DNA from: a virus
IMG/VR virus record: IMGVR_UViG_3300042691_029707
Span: 1-27,075 of that record
Length of the DNA: 27,075 nt
Strand: one strand, 5' to 3'
How positions within the stretch are numbered: the first letter of the stretch is position 1; each line of letters starts with the position of its first letter. This document shows positions 1-8,506 of the stretch, in pieces. Position numbers and translations under genes: made by a program. Below the pieces are notes generated by a model. That model made no database searches. It was not told where the DNA came from and saw nothing but the letters and a program-made list of their open reading frames with translations.

Positions 1-11
1 ACTTATTGCGC

Positions 12-512
12 ATGAACCTCAAGAAGTTTGATCCTGTAAAAATAGAGGATCCAAAGACTACCCCAATTCAAAAAAACCCGTACGGGTTCCCTGACGTAGA
101 AAACGAATCAGTTACAATTATCAAGTGTGAGTTTAAATACCCTGCCACAGAACCCATGATTCAGCAAATGGTTCAACTTATGGGTAAAAATGTTAATCAA
201 GTTCGATTAATCACAACAGAATACAATGATAGCATCAATCATGAAATAGAACAGTATGCAAATGAACAAAGTCACAGTCCAGTTCTACTACACTCAGAAT
301 TAGAAGATGATGGAAAAGAAGCTAGTAAAGATTATGCTAATCAATATCTAGACAAAGTAGTACCAAAGAAGCCAACATTTGATTACCAATACGCAGCAAA
401 AAGAACTCCTGATAGCCCTAATAAGACCAAAGAGGGCATTCAAACTAAAAGTCCAATGACAAATGTTACTAGACAACCTAAACCTAAGACAGGAGCTAGT
501 TTTAACAAATGA
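12..512 (+). CDS. Unknown phage protein, 5' end uncertain
   Basis: I do not recognise this protein. The reading frame is open to the left window edge. An in-frame TTG lies at 6 and an ATG at 12, and I chose the ATG (167 residues), but the gene could begin before the window. The N-terminal half looks folded, with a mixed alpha/beta pattern around ESVTIIKCEFKYP followed by an amphipathic helix. The C-terminal half is charged and then Lys/Pro/Thr-rich and probably disordered. There is no signal peptide, membrane segment or catalytic motif. Its stop overlaps the next start by four bases (ATGA at 509), so it belongs to an operon with the small membrane protein and the giant disordered protein downstream. 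That context suggests a virion-related role, which is inference only. Confidence 0.65.
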   Translation: MNLKKFDPVKIEDPKTTPIQKNPYGFPDVENESVTIIKCEFKYPATEPMIQQMVQLMGKNVNQVRLITTEYNDSINHEIEQYANEQSHSPVLLHSELEDDGKEASKDYANQYLDKVVPKKPTFDYQYAAKRTPDSPNKTKEGIQTKSPMTNVTRQPKPKTGASFNK

Positions 513-724
513 TAGATTTTACAACAAGCCAATTAACATGGATAGTAGTAGGTGCTTGTAGCCTAGGTGGCGGCGGCTATTTGACTATGACCTCTACAGT
601 AGGTGATCTAGATAAGAAGATTGAAGTATCAAACGCTAGAGCAGAGGCAATGAATGAAAAGCTAGGTTCACTTAAACAACAACTTGATCGCATTGAAGAA
701 AAAATTGATTCGGGTAAAAAATGA
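509..724 (+). CDS. Small membrane-anchored coiled-coil protein
   Basis: This 71-residue protein has one hydrophobic segment near the N-terminus (about residues 8-28, with a run of four glycines inside). A charged heptad-like helix follows (about 33-68, with the pattern LDKKIE, MNEKLGSLKQQLDRIEEKI). The layout of one membrane anchor plus a coiled coil resembles phage spanin or small inner-membrane components and some membrane-anchored assembly factors, but no family motif settles it. The start overlaps the stop of the upstream gene (ATGA), and its own stop overlaps the ATG of the next gene (ATGA at 721), so the three genes are translationally coupled. No endolysin is adjacent, so a lysis role is only a possibility. 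Confidence 0.7.
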   Translation: MIDFTTSQLTWIVVGACSLGGGGYLTMTSTVGDLDKKIEVSNARAEAMNEKLGSLKQQLDRIEEKIDSGKK

Positions 725-3700
725 AATCAAAAGATATTATTAAAGAAGCAAGCGTAATGGATGTTGAGCCGTCTAGAGATTGGCGTACAGATCCTGCGGC
801 ACGTAGAGCTAAAGAAAGAGAGCAAGCATTAGGAGCAGATGAGATTTCACAAATATTAACTCCTGGTGTTAGTTCTGCACAAGATATTGGTGATGTAGCT
901 CAAGGTGATTATGGTGCATTGCCTTTAGTAGCTTTAGGCATGTTACCAGGTGGCGGCGCAGCAAAAAAACTTTATAAAAAACTTTTTGGTAAAAGTGATC
1001 GTGAAGTATCAAAGGCAGCAGCAAAGGCAGAAAGAGATAGATTATCTAACTTATCGCCAGCACAAAGACAAGCAGATAAAGAAACACGCAGTGGAAAATT
1101 CGAACCTTCTTCTAAATCGAAAAAAGGAGAAGAACCTGTAAAACGTGATGAACCTGATTTATGGAAAGATCAAAAGAACTATAAAGACTTAGATCGTCCT
1201 ACCGTACAAAGAAAAGTTGATAAAGATAAAGCTGATAGAGACACAGCGACTAAAGATAAAAGTTCTGAGCCAAGATACAAGAAAGATATAAAAACAGGTG
1301 AAAATATTCCGTTAAACGTTCAGGCACAATTACAACAAAAATTACAAGGTAAGGGTTTTAAAGAACCAGAATCTGGTAGTATAAGTGGATTCAAAGCAAG
1401 ACCTGATAGAAGCACTGCAAAGAAAGACACCAAAGCAGAACCTAAAACTGAACCTAAAACAGAACCTAAGGCAGAACCTAAGGCAGAACCAGCAAAAGTA
1501 GAGCCTAAAACAGATCAAAAAATGGTATTTGATCCTTGGTCTAAAAAAATGATTCCTGCAAGTGATTGGGCTAAGGCAATACCTAGAAATGTAGATCCCA
1601 CATTGGTTCAAAATATTATTAAAGGAATTAAAGGCCTTCCAGGAAGAGCAACAGATATCATTACGTCACCTGTCGCTGCAGCCAAATATCTTTGGCCAAA
1701 AAACAAAACTGAATTTACTATTAGTGCAGCAGCACATGCTGCTTTAGTAGCGTACTTATGGAATATATACAAGCAACAATCTGGAGCTGAAAAAGCACAA
1801 AATGCAGGAACTGGAAACCAACCATTGTCAGTAACTTTAATACAAGATCCTGGATCTGAAAAAGCTGCTAACGCTGCATCCACATCACCATCAGATGCAC
1901 CTGTAGCATCTAAAACAACAACAGATAAATCTGCAGAACCTGCTACTACAACACAACCTGCTGCCGCCAAAGAACCATCAAAAGATTCAGGAGAAGAAAA
2001 ATCATTACCACCTGTTGTAGTAACTGCAAAAAAAGATGCACCACAGCCTGAAAAAAATCAACCTGTAAAGGCAGTAGATCCTACTAAAAAAGCTGAAGAA
2101 CCTAAAGCAGATACAGTTATCGCAACAGATAAGCCAACCAGTTGGGAAGTTGAGTTAAAGAAAGATCAAGAAAGAGCAGAAGCAGATCAAGTTAATGACA
2201 AACAAAGTGCTAAAACTACACAAGCAGTAACACAGCCAGAAGAAGATGAAAAAGACATTATTGAAAAGCTTAAGAAACTATTAGGTTTAGAAAAAAATGC
2301 ACAACAAGCTAACGTTCAACCTGAAAAGGAACCTGCTGAAACTGAAAAGGAACGTCTAGAAAGATTGAGTAAGCTACTTGATTTAGATAAAAATGCACAA
2401 CAGGCTAATGCTCAACCTGATCAAAAACCAACTGTAGCAAACGAACCTAGAAGTGAACTTAAACCCGAACCAGTGAAAATACCACAAGACGGACCTGGTA
2501 AAGGGGACGCAGAAAAAGGAGATGATAGTAAGAGGGGCGATCAAACAATAGCTTATCCAAAATATCCTGCAGATAATAGAAACGATAAACCTCAAGATAC
2601 AGAAAAAACTGGACAGGATACTATTACAAGAAAAACTGATAGTATTGTAGATATAGGTCCAGCTGCAACAGGCAGAGATCCTACAACTAATTATGCACCT
2701 CCTCCTCCTGCAACATCTGCAAATACAGACAATGATAGATCAAGTATTTTGCGTGATTTAAGACGTAGAGAAAGAGAACAAAAAAGGCAAGAGGTTCCAG
2801 ATCAAATTAGAATGGAACCAGTAAGAGAAGATATAAACCATATCTTAAATTTAGCAAATATTACCAAGAAAGAAATTGTGGAGTCAACTATGAACCTAGA
2901 CATGAGACAAATGATTGCTTTATTAGATGAAGCAACTAAAATGGCCGATATCAAAGGCAAAAAGCATACCGGTAAGTATGGTAAAGAATACGATACAGAT
3001 GAAGAAGGTGATGCAAAAGATAAAAAAGCTGAGCCTGCTGAAAAGAAAGGACGTGGTCGCCCTAAGAAAGACAGCAACGTTGAAGCTGGTAAATATAAAG
3101 GTGCAGACGATGCTGCTAGTCATGTCATTGGTGGAAAAGCTCCTAAAGGTAAATCAAATCTACCTAGCAAAAAGCATACACTAAAAGACTGGGTAGAGTA
3201 CGCTGAACAGTCCTTAAACGAGTCAGAACAAATTGATGAAAAAGCAGTTAGTAAAGCCCAACAAAAATTTATGGGTATGGTACATGCTGCACAAAAAGGC
3301 AAAAAGCCAGCAAGCAAAGAAGTAGCTAAAGTTGCAAAAACTATGGGGAAGAAAGATGCAAAAGATTTTGCAGCAACAAAGCATAAAGGTTTACCTGAAA
3401 AAGTTAAAGAAGGTGAAAAATTCACTAGTAACGGTAAAACAATTAGTAAAGATCAATATGATGCACTAAGGATAGCGGCTGGTAAGAATCCTAGTCCAGC
3501 CAATGTTAAAGAAGCACTAAAAGGTGGGCAAAAGAACCTTGACGTTGCAGAGCCTAAAGGTAAATTAGATGCAAAGGATTTCGCTAAATTGAGAGCAAAG
3601 AAAAAGATTAAAGAAGGTGTTAATTTCGCAGAAATGATGAAAGAAACACAGATGGGCATTGAAGAAATGCTGGAAGAATTACAACAGGAAATAGCTGAGT

Positions 3701-5682
3701 TTAAAGCAACCGGCAATATGGGCGATAAGTTACGTGACGCATTTGATATCCATCGTCATAGTAAAAACAAATTAATGGGCGAAGCTCCTGTGATGCCACA
3801 GACAGTAGTAGAAGAACCATTAGAAGAAAATCCATTTACTTACGCAGCAAGACAGGCTAAAGCATCAGGTGATGATAGCTTTAAGTTGGGTGGCGAAACA
3901 TTCCCTGTTAAGGAATCACAAGAAGAAGTTGACGAAAGTGGGCTTCAGGCTTACTTAGGAAACAAGAAGTATGGTAAAGAAGGAATGGATGCACTACGTA
4001 AGGCAGGTCGTGAGGGCGCAAGCAAAGAGAAAATGGCAAAGATCCGTGCTAAACATGATAAGATGGATGAAGACGGACCCGGTGCATCAAGATTGTACGG
4101 TGACAATGAAAAATCAGATTTTGATGTTGTGGACACAATGAAAAAATTTGCCAACAAAGGAATAGATGCATATAATGATTACGAGCAGAGTAAAAAAGAT
4201 CGCTGGGATTCAATAAAATGGCCGGATGGTTCAGGTGGCAAGCCTGGTAGCAGTGGTCCTGCAATGAAAATACCTAGATTTGATACAAAAGATGATAATT
4301 ACCCAGATGAATTCAATCGTGGTATAAAACCTGAAAAAGAATTGCCCCCTGTAATAGTAAGAGCGAAAAAAGAACCAGAATCTGACATCTTTGATCGTGA
4401 AAAACCATATAGAGATCCTAGAACAGGCAAAATGGTAACACCACCAAAAGGTTTAAGCATCAGTGAACCATATGGTAAAAAAGGATATCCAGATGCAGTT
4501 GATATCAACGCTCCGCAAAGAGGAAAAGAACGCAAATCTATGAAAGAAAACTTTGATTTTTCATTATGGGATAATCAACTTGAAAAAATGATTAACGAAA
4601 GTTTAACGATTACAACAACTCAAGGTGACGATGAAAAAGATAATAGTGTAAGTATTACAGCAAGTGGCGAAAAAGCTGCAGAAATAATGGCATTATTACG
4701 AAATGCTGGTATGGAATCAATGGGTGGTCAAATGCAAGACGAACCTGTAGTAGTAGAACCTGAGCAACTATTATCAGCTTACGGTGTTCCAATGTCAAGT
4801 GATAGTTCAGAATCAGGACACGATGATATTGTGTCATTAATGCAGAAATTAACTGGATTAGGTTCAGACGAAGGTGATTCAGAAGAAATGGAATTCGATG
4901 CTGTTGAACCAGAACATGAAGAACATGATTCCGAGGATTACGAAGAAGAGGATAATGAAGATGAAGGCGAGGAAGAAGACCAGGCTGAAGAAGATTCTGA
5001 TGAAGAAGATAATTCAGACGAGGAAGAAGTAGATGAGTCTTATGGTCAAACTGATGAAGGCAACAAATTCACCGGTAATCTAGCAAAGGCTAGAGCAGCA
5101 GGTAAAGACGAAGCTGATTTAGATGGTGACGGCGACATGGAAAAAGTTCGTGAGGGCGAAGGTGAGACTTGCAATGAGTGCGGTATGTACGAGTCAAAAT
5201 GCAGTTGTGATCATGAAGAAACGAATGAAGGCGTAAAAGCAATGGGTATGATAACTCCAAAGGATGACGGTGATGAATATCAACCTGCTCCTGGCTACAG
5301 AGTTCGAAGCACCTTTAGTAAAGGGCAGGATAAGCCTGAAATGAGTTTTGTTAAAGACAAAGAGGGATTAAATCCTTCTAAGATTCCAGATCAAAGCGAA
5401 TTACCATTACAAAACGAACCATTTCATGGACCACGCAGTCTATCTACTCAACCTGAAAAAACAGGATTTGAAAGTTTAGAAAGCGCACGTCCGATTGAAG
5501 AAGAATTGGCTAACGGAGCTGATGATACTACGATGCAAGATATTAAGTATCTAATCAAAACGCTTGCAGGTGGGTTAAATAGCGAAAAACGTGATCAGAC
5601 TACTTTACCGCATACAGCAGTAAAAATGACTGAAAGTAAGGAAATGCTAAATGAATGGAAGAAATTAAGTGGTATAAAATAA
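721..5682 (+). CDS. Giant disordered virion-like protein (1653 aa) with AT-hook, Cys cluster and acidic tract
   Basis: I know of no assigned function. The product is mostly Lys/Glu/Pro/Ala-rich and predicted disordered. Visible elements in order: an N-terminus MKSKDIIKEASV; TEPK/AEPK tetrapeptide repeats at about 238-265; a hydrophobic helix at about 330-350; LPPVVVTAKK at 429-438; two 32-residue-spaced copies of a leucine-rich segment ending KNAQQAN (about 512-570); an AT-hook core RGRP with flanking lysines (777-783); LPPVIVRAKK at 1208-1217; a structured-looking module near 1275-1330; an Asp/Glu tract at about 1389-1440; a DLDGDGD calcium-loop-like stretch at 1466-1472; and a C-x2-C-x6-C-x-C-D-H cluster at 1484-1498. 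Six (L/I)xE sites followed by A, S or G match the T4 gp21 prohead-protease rule. It ends in a strong terminator. An internal head or core protein is my best inference. Confidence 0.85.
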   Translation: MKSKDIIKEASVMDVEPSRDWRTDPAARRAKEREQALGADEISQILTPGVSSAQDIGDVAQGDYGALPLVALGMLPGGGAAKKLYKKLFGKSDREVSKAAAKAERDRLSNLSPAQRQADKETRSGKFEPSSKSKKGEEPVKRDEPDLWKDQKNYKDLDRPTVQRKVDKDKADRDTATKDKSSEPRYKKDIKTGENIPLNVQAQLQQKLQGKGFKEPESGSISGFKARPDRSTAKKDTKAEPKTEPKTEPKAEPKAEPAKVEPKTDQKMVFDPWSKKMIPASDWAKAIPRNVDPTLVQNIIKGIKGLPGRATDIITSPVAAAKYLWPKNKTEFTISAAAHAALVAYLWNIYKQQSGAEKAQNAGTGNQPLSVTLIQDPGSEKAANAASTSPSDAPVASKTTTDKSAEPATTTQPAAAKEPSKDSGEEKSLPPVVVTAKKDAPQPEKNQPVKAVDPTKKAEEPKADTVIATDKPTSWEVELKKDQERAEADQVNDKQSAKTTQAVTQPEEDEKDIIEKLKKLLGLEKNAQQANVQPEKEPAETEKERLERLSKLLDLDKNAQQANAQPDQKPTVANEPRSELKPEPVKIPQDGPGKGDAEKGDDSKRGDQTIAYPKYPADNRNDKPQDTEKTGQDTITRKTDSIVDIGPAATGRDPTTNYAPPPPATSANTDNDRSSILRDLRRREREQKRQEVPDQIRMEPVREDINHILNLANITKKEIVESTMNLDMRQMIALLDEATKMADIKGKKHTGKYGKEYDTDEEGDAKDKKAEPAEKKGRGRPKKDSNVEAGKYKGADDAASHVIGGKAPKGKSNLPSKKHTLKDWVEYAEQSLNESEQIDEKAVSKAQQKFMGMVHAAQKGKKPASKEVAKVAKTMGKKDAKDFAATKHKGLPEKVKEGEKFTSNGKTISKDQYDALRIAAGKNPSPANVKEALKGGQKNLDVAEPKGKLDAKDFAKLRAKKKIKEGVNFAEMMKETQMGIEEMLEELQQEIAEFKATGNMGDKLRDAFDIHRHSKNKLMGEAPVMPQTVVEEPLEENPFTYAARQAKASGDDSFKLGGETFPVKESQEEVDESGLQAYLGNKKYGKEGMDALRKAGREGASKEKMAKIRAKHDKMDEDGPGASRLYGDNEKSDFDVVDTMKKFANKGIDAYNDYEQSKKDRWDSIKWPDGSGGKPGSSGPAMKIPRFDTKDDNYPDEFNRGIKPEKELPPVIVRAKKEPESDIFDREKPYRDPRTGKMVTPPKGLSISEPYGKKGYPDAVDINAPQRGKERKSMKENFDFSLWDNQLEKMINESLTITTTQGDDEKDNSVSITASGEKAAEIMALLRNAGMESMGGQMQDEPVVVEPEQLLSAYGVPMSSDSSESGHDDIVSLMQKLTGLGSDEGDSEEMEFDAVEPEHEEHDSEDYEEEDNEDEGEEEDQAEEDSDEEDNSDEEEVDESYGQTDEGNKFTGNLAKARAAGKDEADLDGDGDMEKVREGEGETCNECGMYESKCSCDHEETNEGVKAMGMITPKDDGDEYQPAPGYRVRSTFSKGQDKPEMSFVKDKEGLNPSKIPDQSELPLQNEPFHGPRSLSTQPEKTGFESLESARPIEEELANGADDTTMQDIKYLIKTLAGGLNSEKRDQTTLPHTAVKMTESKEMLNEWKKLSGIK
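1432..1515 (+). repeat. 12-bp tandem repeat coding TEPK/AEPK
   Basis: About five imperfect 12-base units (pattern cctaaaactgaa / cctaaggcagaa) sit in frame and encode Glu-Pro-Lys-Thr/Ala tetrapeptides inside the giant protein. They give an extended, charged, Pro-rich linker. Copy number is likely to vary between relatives. Confidence 0.7.
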
Positions 5683-5699
5683 TAAAACCACATTTCACG

Positions 5700-5726
5700 A
5701 TAGCCCGGTCAACGGGCTATTTTTTT
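5700..5726 (+). terminator. Rho-independent terminator after the giant gene
   Basis: An 8-bp GC-rich stem (atagcccg ... cgggctat) with a 5-base loop is followed by a run of seven T. It lies 18 bases past the stop at 5682 and ahead of the late promoter of the fibre gene, so it separates the two transcription units. Confidence 0.9.
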
Positions 5727-5749
5727 GGGCTTATCCTTTATAAAATTAC

Positions 5750-5757
5750 GATAAATA
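5750..5757 (+). promoter_or_regulatory. T4-type late promoter (GATAAATA)
   Basis: The box GATAAATA followed by CTA matches the late-promoter consensus TATAAATA of T4-like phages and its (G/A)ATAAATA marine variants. It lies directly after a terminator and 23 bases before the fibre ATG at 5781, with an AAAGG ribosome site at about 5765 between them. The same GATAAATACT string recurs at 16945 and 22423. Confidence 0.75.
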
Positions 5758-5780
5758 CTACATAAAGGTAGAAATTAAAA

Positions 5781-7877
5781 ATGGCTCAAGAAATTATCGA
5801 CTTCGGTTCATATCCAAATGACCCTGATTCCGACGCTATAAGAGTAGCGTTTCAAAAAACTCAAAACAATTTTAATGAATTATTTTCAATTCAATACCAA
5901 ACTGGTGTTTCTCAAGTCCTTGAGGGGGCAGGAATAACAGTAAATCAAAATACTGGAAATGTTACTGTAACAAATAGAATTGCTAATATAACTATTCAAA
6001 CCGACACTAATTTTTTGATAGGTGTAACGACAGCTAGTTCAAATACTGCTACGATAAACTCAGGAACTACACCATTTGTATTAAATTTAGCTAATTCAAT
6101 AAGTACAGGAAATATAACAGCCACTGGAACACTGACTGGAACATTTTCGAACACATCAAACAGTCAACCAAATATCACAAGCATTGGTAATTTAGGTAAT
6201 TTATCAGTTGTAGGAACAATAAGATCAAATAGTTTTGTAAGTAATAATGTCAATGCTTTAAATTTTACAGCAACTTATATGACATCTCCTGGCAGTAATA
6301 CTCAATTATTATTAAATGATTCAGGCAATGTTGGAACATCTTCAAACTTAACTTTTAACGGTAATACCTTGTTAGTTACAGGTGCTATATCTGCAACTGG
6401 TAATATAATAGGTTTAAATTTTATTAACACAGGAACTGTAAGCGCAATTGGTAACATAACAACAAATGCTAATATAACATCAAACTCAAATATAAGTGCT
6501 ACCGGAAACATTATTGCTAATAACTTTATTGGTAGGCTTGCAAATGGAACTTCAAATGTAAGTATTCCAACTGCCAATGGTAATATCAGACTTGGAGTGT
6601 CAGGAGTAGCGGATGTTATAGTAGTTACTAGTGCAGGAGCAGTTATTAATAATAGTTTAAATGTCTCTAGTACAATTAATACAGTAGATTTAATTGCGTC
6701 TGGTTTAGTAGATGCAGCAGGTGACATTGAAGCGGGGGGAGATTTAACCGTTTATGGAAACGCAAACATAGTAACAAATGCTAACATAGGTAATGTTTTT
6801 ACATCAAGGGTAGTAGCTACTGGAAATATTTCTGGTGGTAATATAACAATAAGCAGTGCCCTAAGTGCTACAGGAAATGCAAATGTTGGTAATTTAGGCA
6901 CAGGTGGACTAATTACTGCAACTGGTAATGCAACTGCAGGCAATATTATTACTAGTGGACTAATTACTGCAACTGGTAATGCAACTGCAGGCAATATTAT
7001 TACTAGTGGACTAATTACTGCAACTGGTAATGTTCAGGCAGGAAATATTAGAACTGTCGGATCAGTTAGTGCTACAGGTAATCTAACTGCCAATACAGCT
7101 AATTTAGGAAATTCAGTAACAGCAAACTTTTTTATTGGTAATGGTAATTCACTGTTTAGTTTGCAAGGAGCAAACATTATAGGTAATGTACCAGTATCAA
7201 ATCTAGCATATTTTTCCAATATAACTGCAACTAGTAATGCTAATGTAATTAATTATATTCCATTTGTTAATACCACAAGTGGTAACGCTAATTTAGTTGC
7301 AGACAGCATTCTTACATATAACTCAAACTCAAAAGTTTTAAGTTCTCAGGCACTTAGTATAACCGGAAACATCGTTGCAGGAAATTTAAATGTACAAAAT
7401 GGAACACTAACAGGTAGAGCATTAAGTACAGGAGCTAACACAACTCAAGGTAATATAACAGGCAATTGGGTATTAACAGCAGGTTCACTGCTCAGTGCAA
7501 CTTATGCTGACTTGGCTGAATATTATGCAGGAGATCAAAACATCGACTCCGGCACGGTTGTTGAATTTGGTGGAATAAATGAGATTATAATTTGTAACAC
7601 AGAGCTAAGCGATAAAATTGCAGGTGTTGTATCAACTAATCCCGCCTATGTTATGAATAGTATGATAGAGGCTGAATTTCCAATCGCTGTTGCATTACAG
7701 GGAAGAGTACCAGTTAAGGTAACTGGTGTTATTCGCAAAGGAGACATGTTAGTAAGCGCAGGTAATGGGTTAGCTAAATCACACAAGTTCCCAACAATTG
7801 GGTCAGTTATAGGTAAAGCACTTCAAGATTTTTCAGGAAGTTATGGAGTTATAGAAGTTGCAGTTGGAAGATTATAA
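5781..7877 (+). CDS. Repeat-built tail fibre protein with C-terminal chaperone/peptidase G2-like domain
   Basis: This is a 698-residue structural protein, probably a tail fibre or baseplate-attached spike. The first 35 residues (AIRVAFQKTQNNFNELF) look like the short anchoring segment found at the start of many marine phage fibre proteins. Residues about 100-560 are low-complexity Asn/Thr/Ser/Gly/Ala with a recurring ATGN motif and alternating hydrophobics, as expected for a beta-solenoid or trimeric fibre shaft. The last 125 residues (from YADLAEYYAGD, about 573 onward, including VVSTNPAYVMNS and ALQGRVPVKVTG) are compact and resemble C-terminal intramolecular-chaperone or peptidase G2 domains of fibres. 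That family call is from memory and moderate. An endolysin gene follows 10 bases after its stop. Arginine codons are almost all AGA/AGG. Confidence 0.8.
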   Translation: MAQEIIDFGSYPNDPDSDAIRVAFQKTQNNFNELFSIQYQTGVSQVLEGAGITVNQNTGNVTVTNRIANITIQTDTNFLIGVTTASSNTATINSGTTPFVLNLANSISTGNITATGTLTGTFSNTSNSQPNITSIGNLGNLSVVGTIRSNSFVSNNVNALNFTATYMTSPGSNTQLLLNDSGNVGTSSNLTFNGNTLLVTGAISATGNIIGLNFINTGTVSAIGNITTNANITSNSNISATGNIIANNFIGRLANGTSNVSIPTANGNIRLGVSGVADVIVVTSAGAVINNSLNVSSTINTVDLIASGLVDAAGDIEAGGDLTVYGNANIVTNANIGNVFTSRVVATGNISGGNITISSALSATGNANVGNLGTGGLITATGNATAGNIITSGLITATGNATAGNIITSGLITATGNVQAGNIRTVGSVSATGNLTANTANLGNSVTANFFIGNGNSLFSLQGANIIGNVPVSNLAYFSNITATSNANVINYIPFVNTTSGNANLVADSILTYNSNSKVLSSQALSITGNIVAGNLNVQNGTLTGRALSTGANTTQGNITGNWVLTAGSLLSATYADLAEYYAGDQNIDSGTVVEFGGINEIIICNTELSDKIAGVVSTNPAYVMNSMIEAEFPIAVALQGRVPVKVTGVIRKGDMLVSAGNGLAKSHKFPTIGSVIGKALQDFSGSYGVIEVAVGRL
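6906..7032 (+). repeat. 51-bp exact tandem repeat in fibre shaft
   Basis: Two identical 51-base units (6906-6956 and 6957-7007) plus the first 25 bases of a third (7008-7032) encode a 17-residue unit, GLITATGNATAGNIITS. I see no mismatch between the copies, so the duplication is recent or kept uniform by recombination. Changes in copy number would lengthen or shorten the shaft by whole units without a frameshift. Confidence 0.92.
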
Positions 7878-7887
7878 GGAATAAAAA

Positions 7888-8505
7888 ATGATTACATTGG
7901 AAGTTTTAAAATTAATATGCCCTAAAACAAAAGAGGCTGTCTTAAAAAAATATGCACTCTCATTACATGAAACAGCAGAATATTATGACATGTACGTAAA
8001 CAAAAAACGTGCAGCAGCATTTTTAGCACAAACCGCACACGAATCAGGTGGTTTTAATTTTGTAAAAGAAAATTTGAACTATAGTGCCAAAGGATTAATG
8101 GGCACATTCAAAAAATATTTTCCTAACGAAGCACTAGCAAAACAATATGAACGTCAACCAGAAAAGATTGCTAATCGTGTTTATGCAAATCGTATGAGCA
8201 ATGGTGATGAAGCAAGCGGTGATGGATATAAGTTTTGTGGAAGAGGATTAATTCAATTAACGGGCAGGGCAAACTATACTAAATTTTCACAAGATTTGGG
8301 TATAAGCCTAGATGAAACTGTTGCTTATTTAGAGACTCCGGAAGGTGCTGTAAGTAGTGCAGGTTGGTTCTGGGATCAAAATAACCTTAATAGTTATTGT
8401 GATAAAGATGATTTCATTGGGCTTACTAAAAGAATTAATGGTGGCACAATTGGATTAGAAGATCGTAAACATCATTATGAAATAGCTTTAAAAGCTTTAG
8501 GATAA
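7888..8505 (+). CDS. Endolysin, GH19 chitinase/lysozyme-like
   Basis: This 205-residue product has the single-domain layout of phage GH19-type muramidases, which cut the glycan strands of peptidoglycan. The motif AQTAHESGGF holds the likely general-acid glutamate (E52). YKFCGRGLIQLTGRANY (about 114-130) is the characteristic GH19 substrate-groove segment. There is no signal peptide, so access to the wall needs a holin; the candidate holin lies about 10 kb away at 18123. A good ribosome site (AAGGA) precedes the ATG. The gene is sandwiched between a fibre and an adhesin gene, so the enzyme could instead be virion-associated and help entry; the sequence alone does not decide. Confidence 0.88.
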   Translation: MITLEVLKLICPKTKEAVLKKYALSLHETAEYYDMYVNKKRAAAFLAQTAHESGGFNFVKENLNYSAKGLMGTFKKYFPNEALAKQYERQPEKIANRVYANRMSNGDEASGDGYKFCGRGLIQLTGRANYTKFSQDLGISLDETVAYLETPEGAVSSAGWFWDQNNLNSYCDKDDFIGLTKRINGGTIGLEDRKHHYEIALKALG

Positions 8506-8506
8506 T

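Noticed and set aside
1432-1515. CRISPR-like repeat array
   Set aside because: The units are contiguous 12-base coding repeats without spacers, so this is a peptide repeat.
1342-4837. Many minus-strand and other-frame open frames across the giant gene
   Set aside because: They mirror the Lys/Glu-rich coding strand, giving Phe/Leu/Ser-rich products. They lack ribosome sites and coupling and lie wholly inside a well-supported gene.
6302-7219. Minus-strand frames in the fibre gene (Pro/Val/Ala-rich)
   Set aside because: They are shadows of the repetitive ATGN coding sequence, and the repeats of the sense frame explain them.
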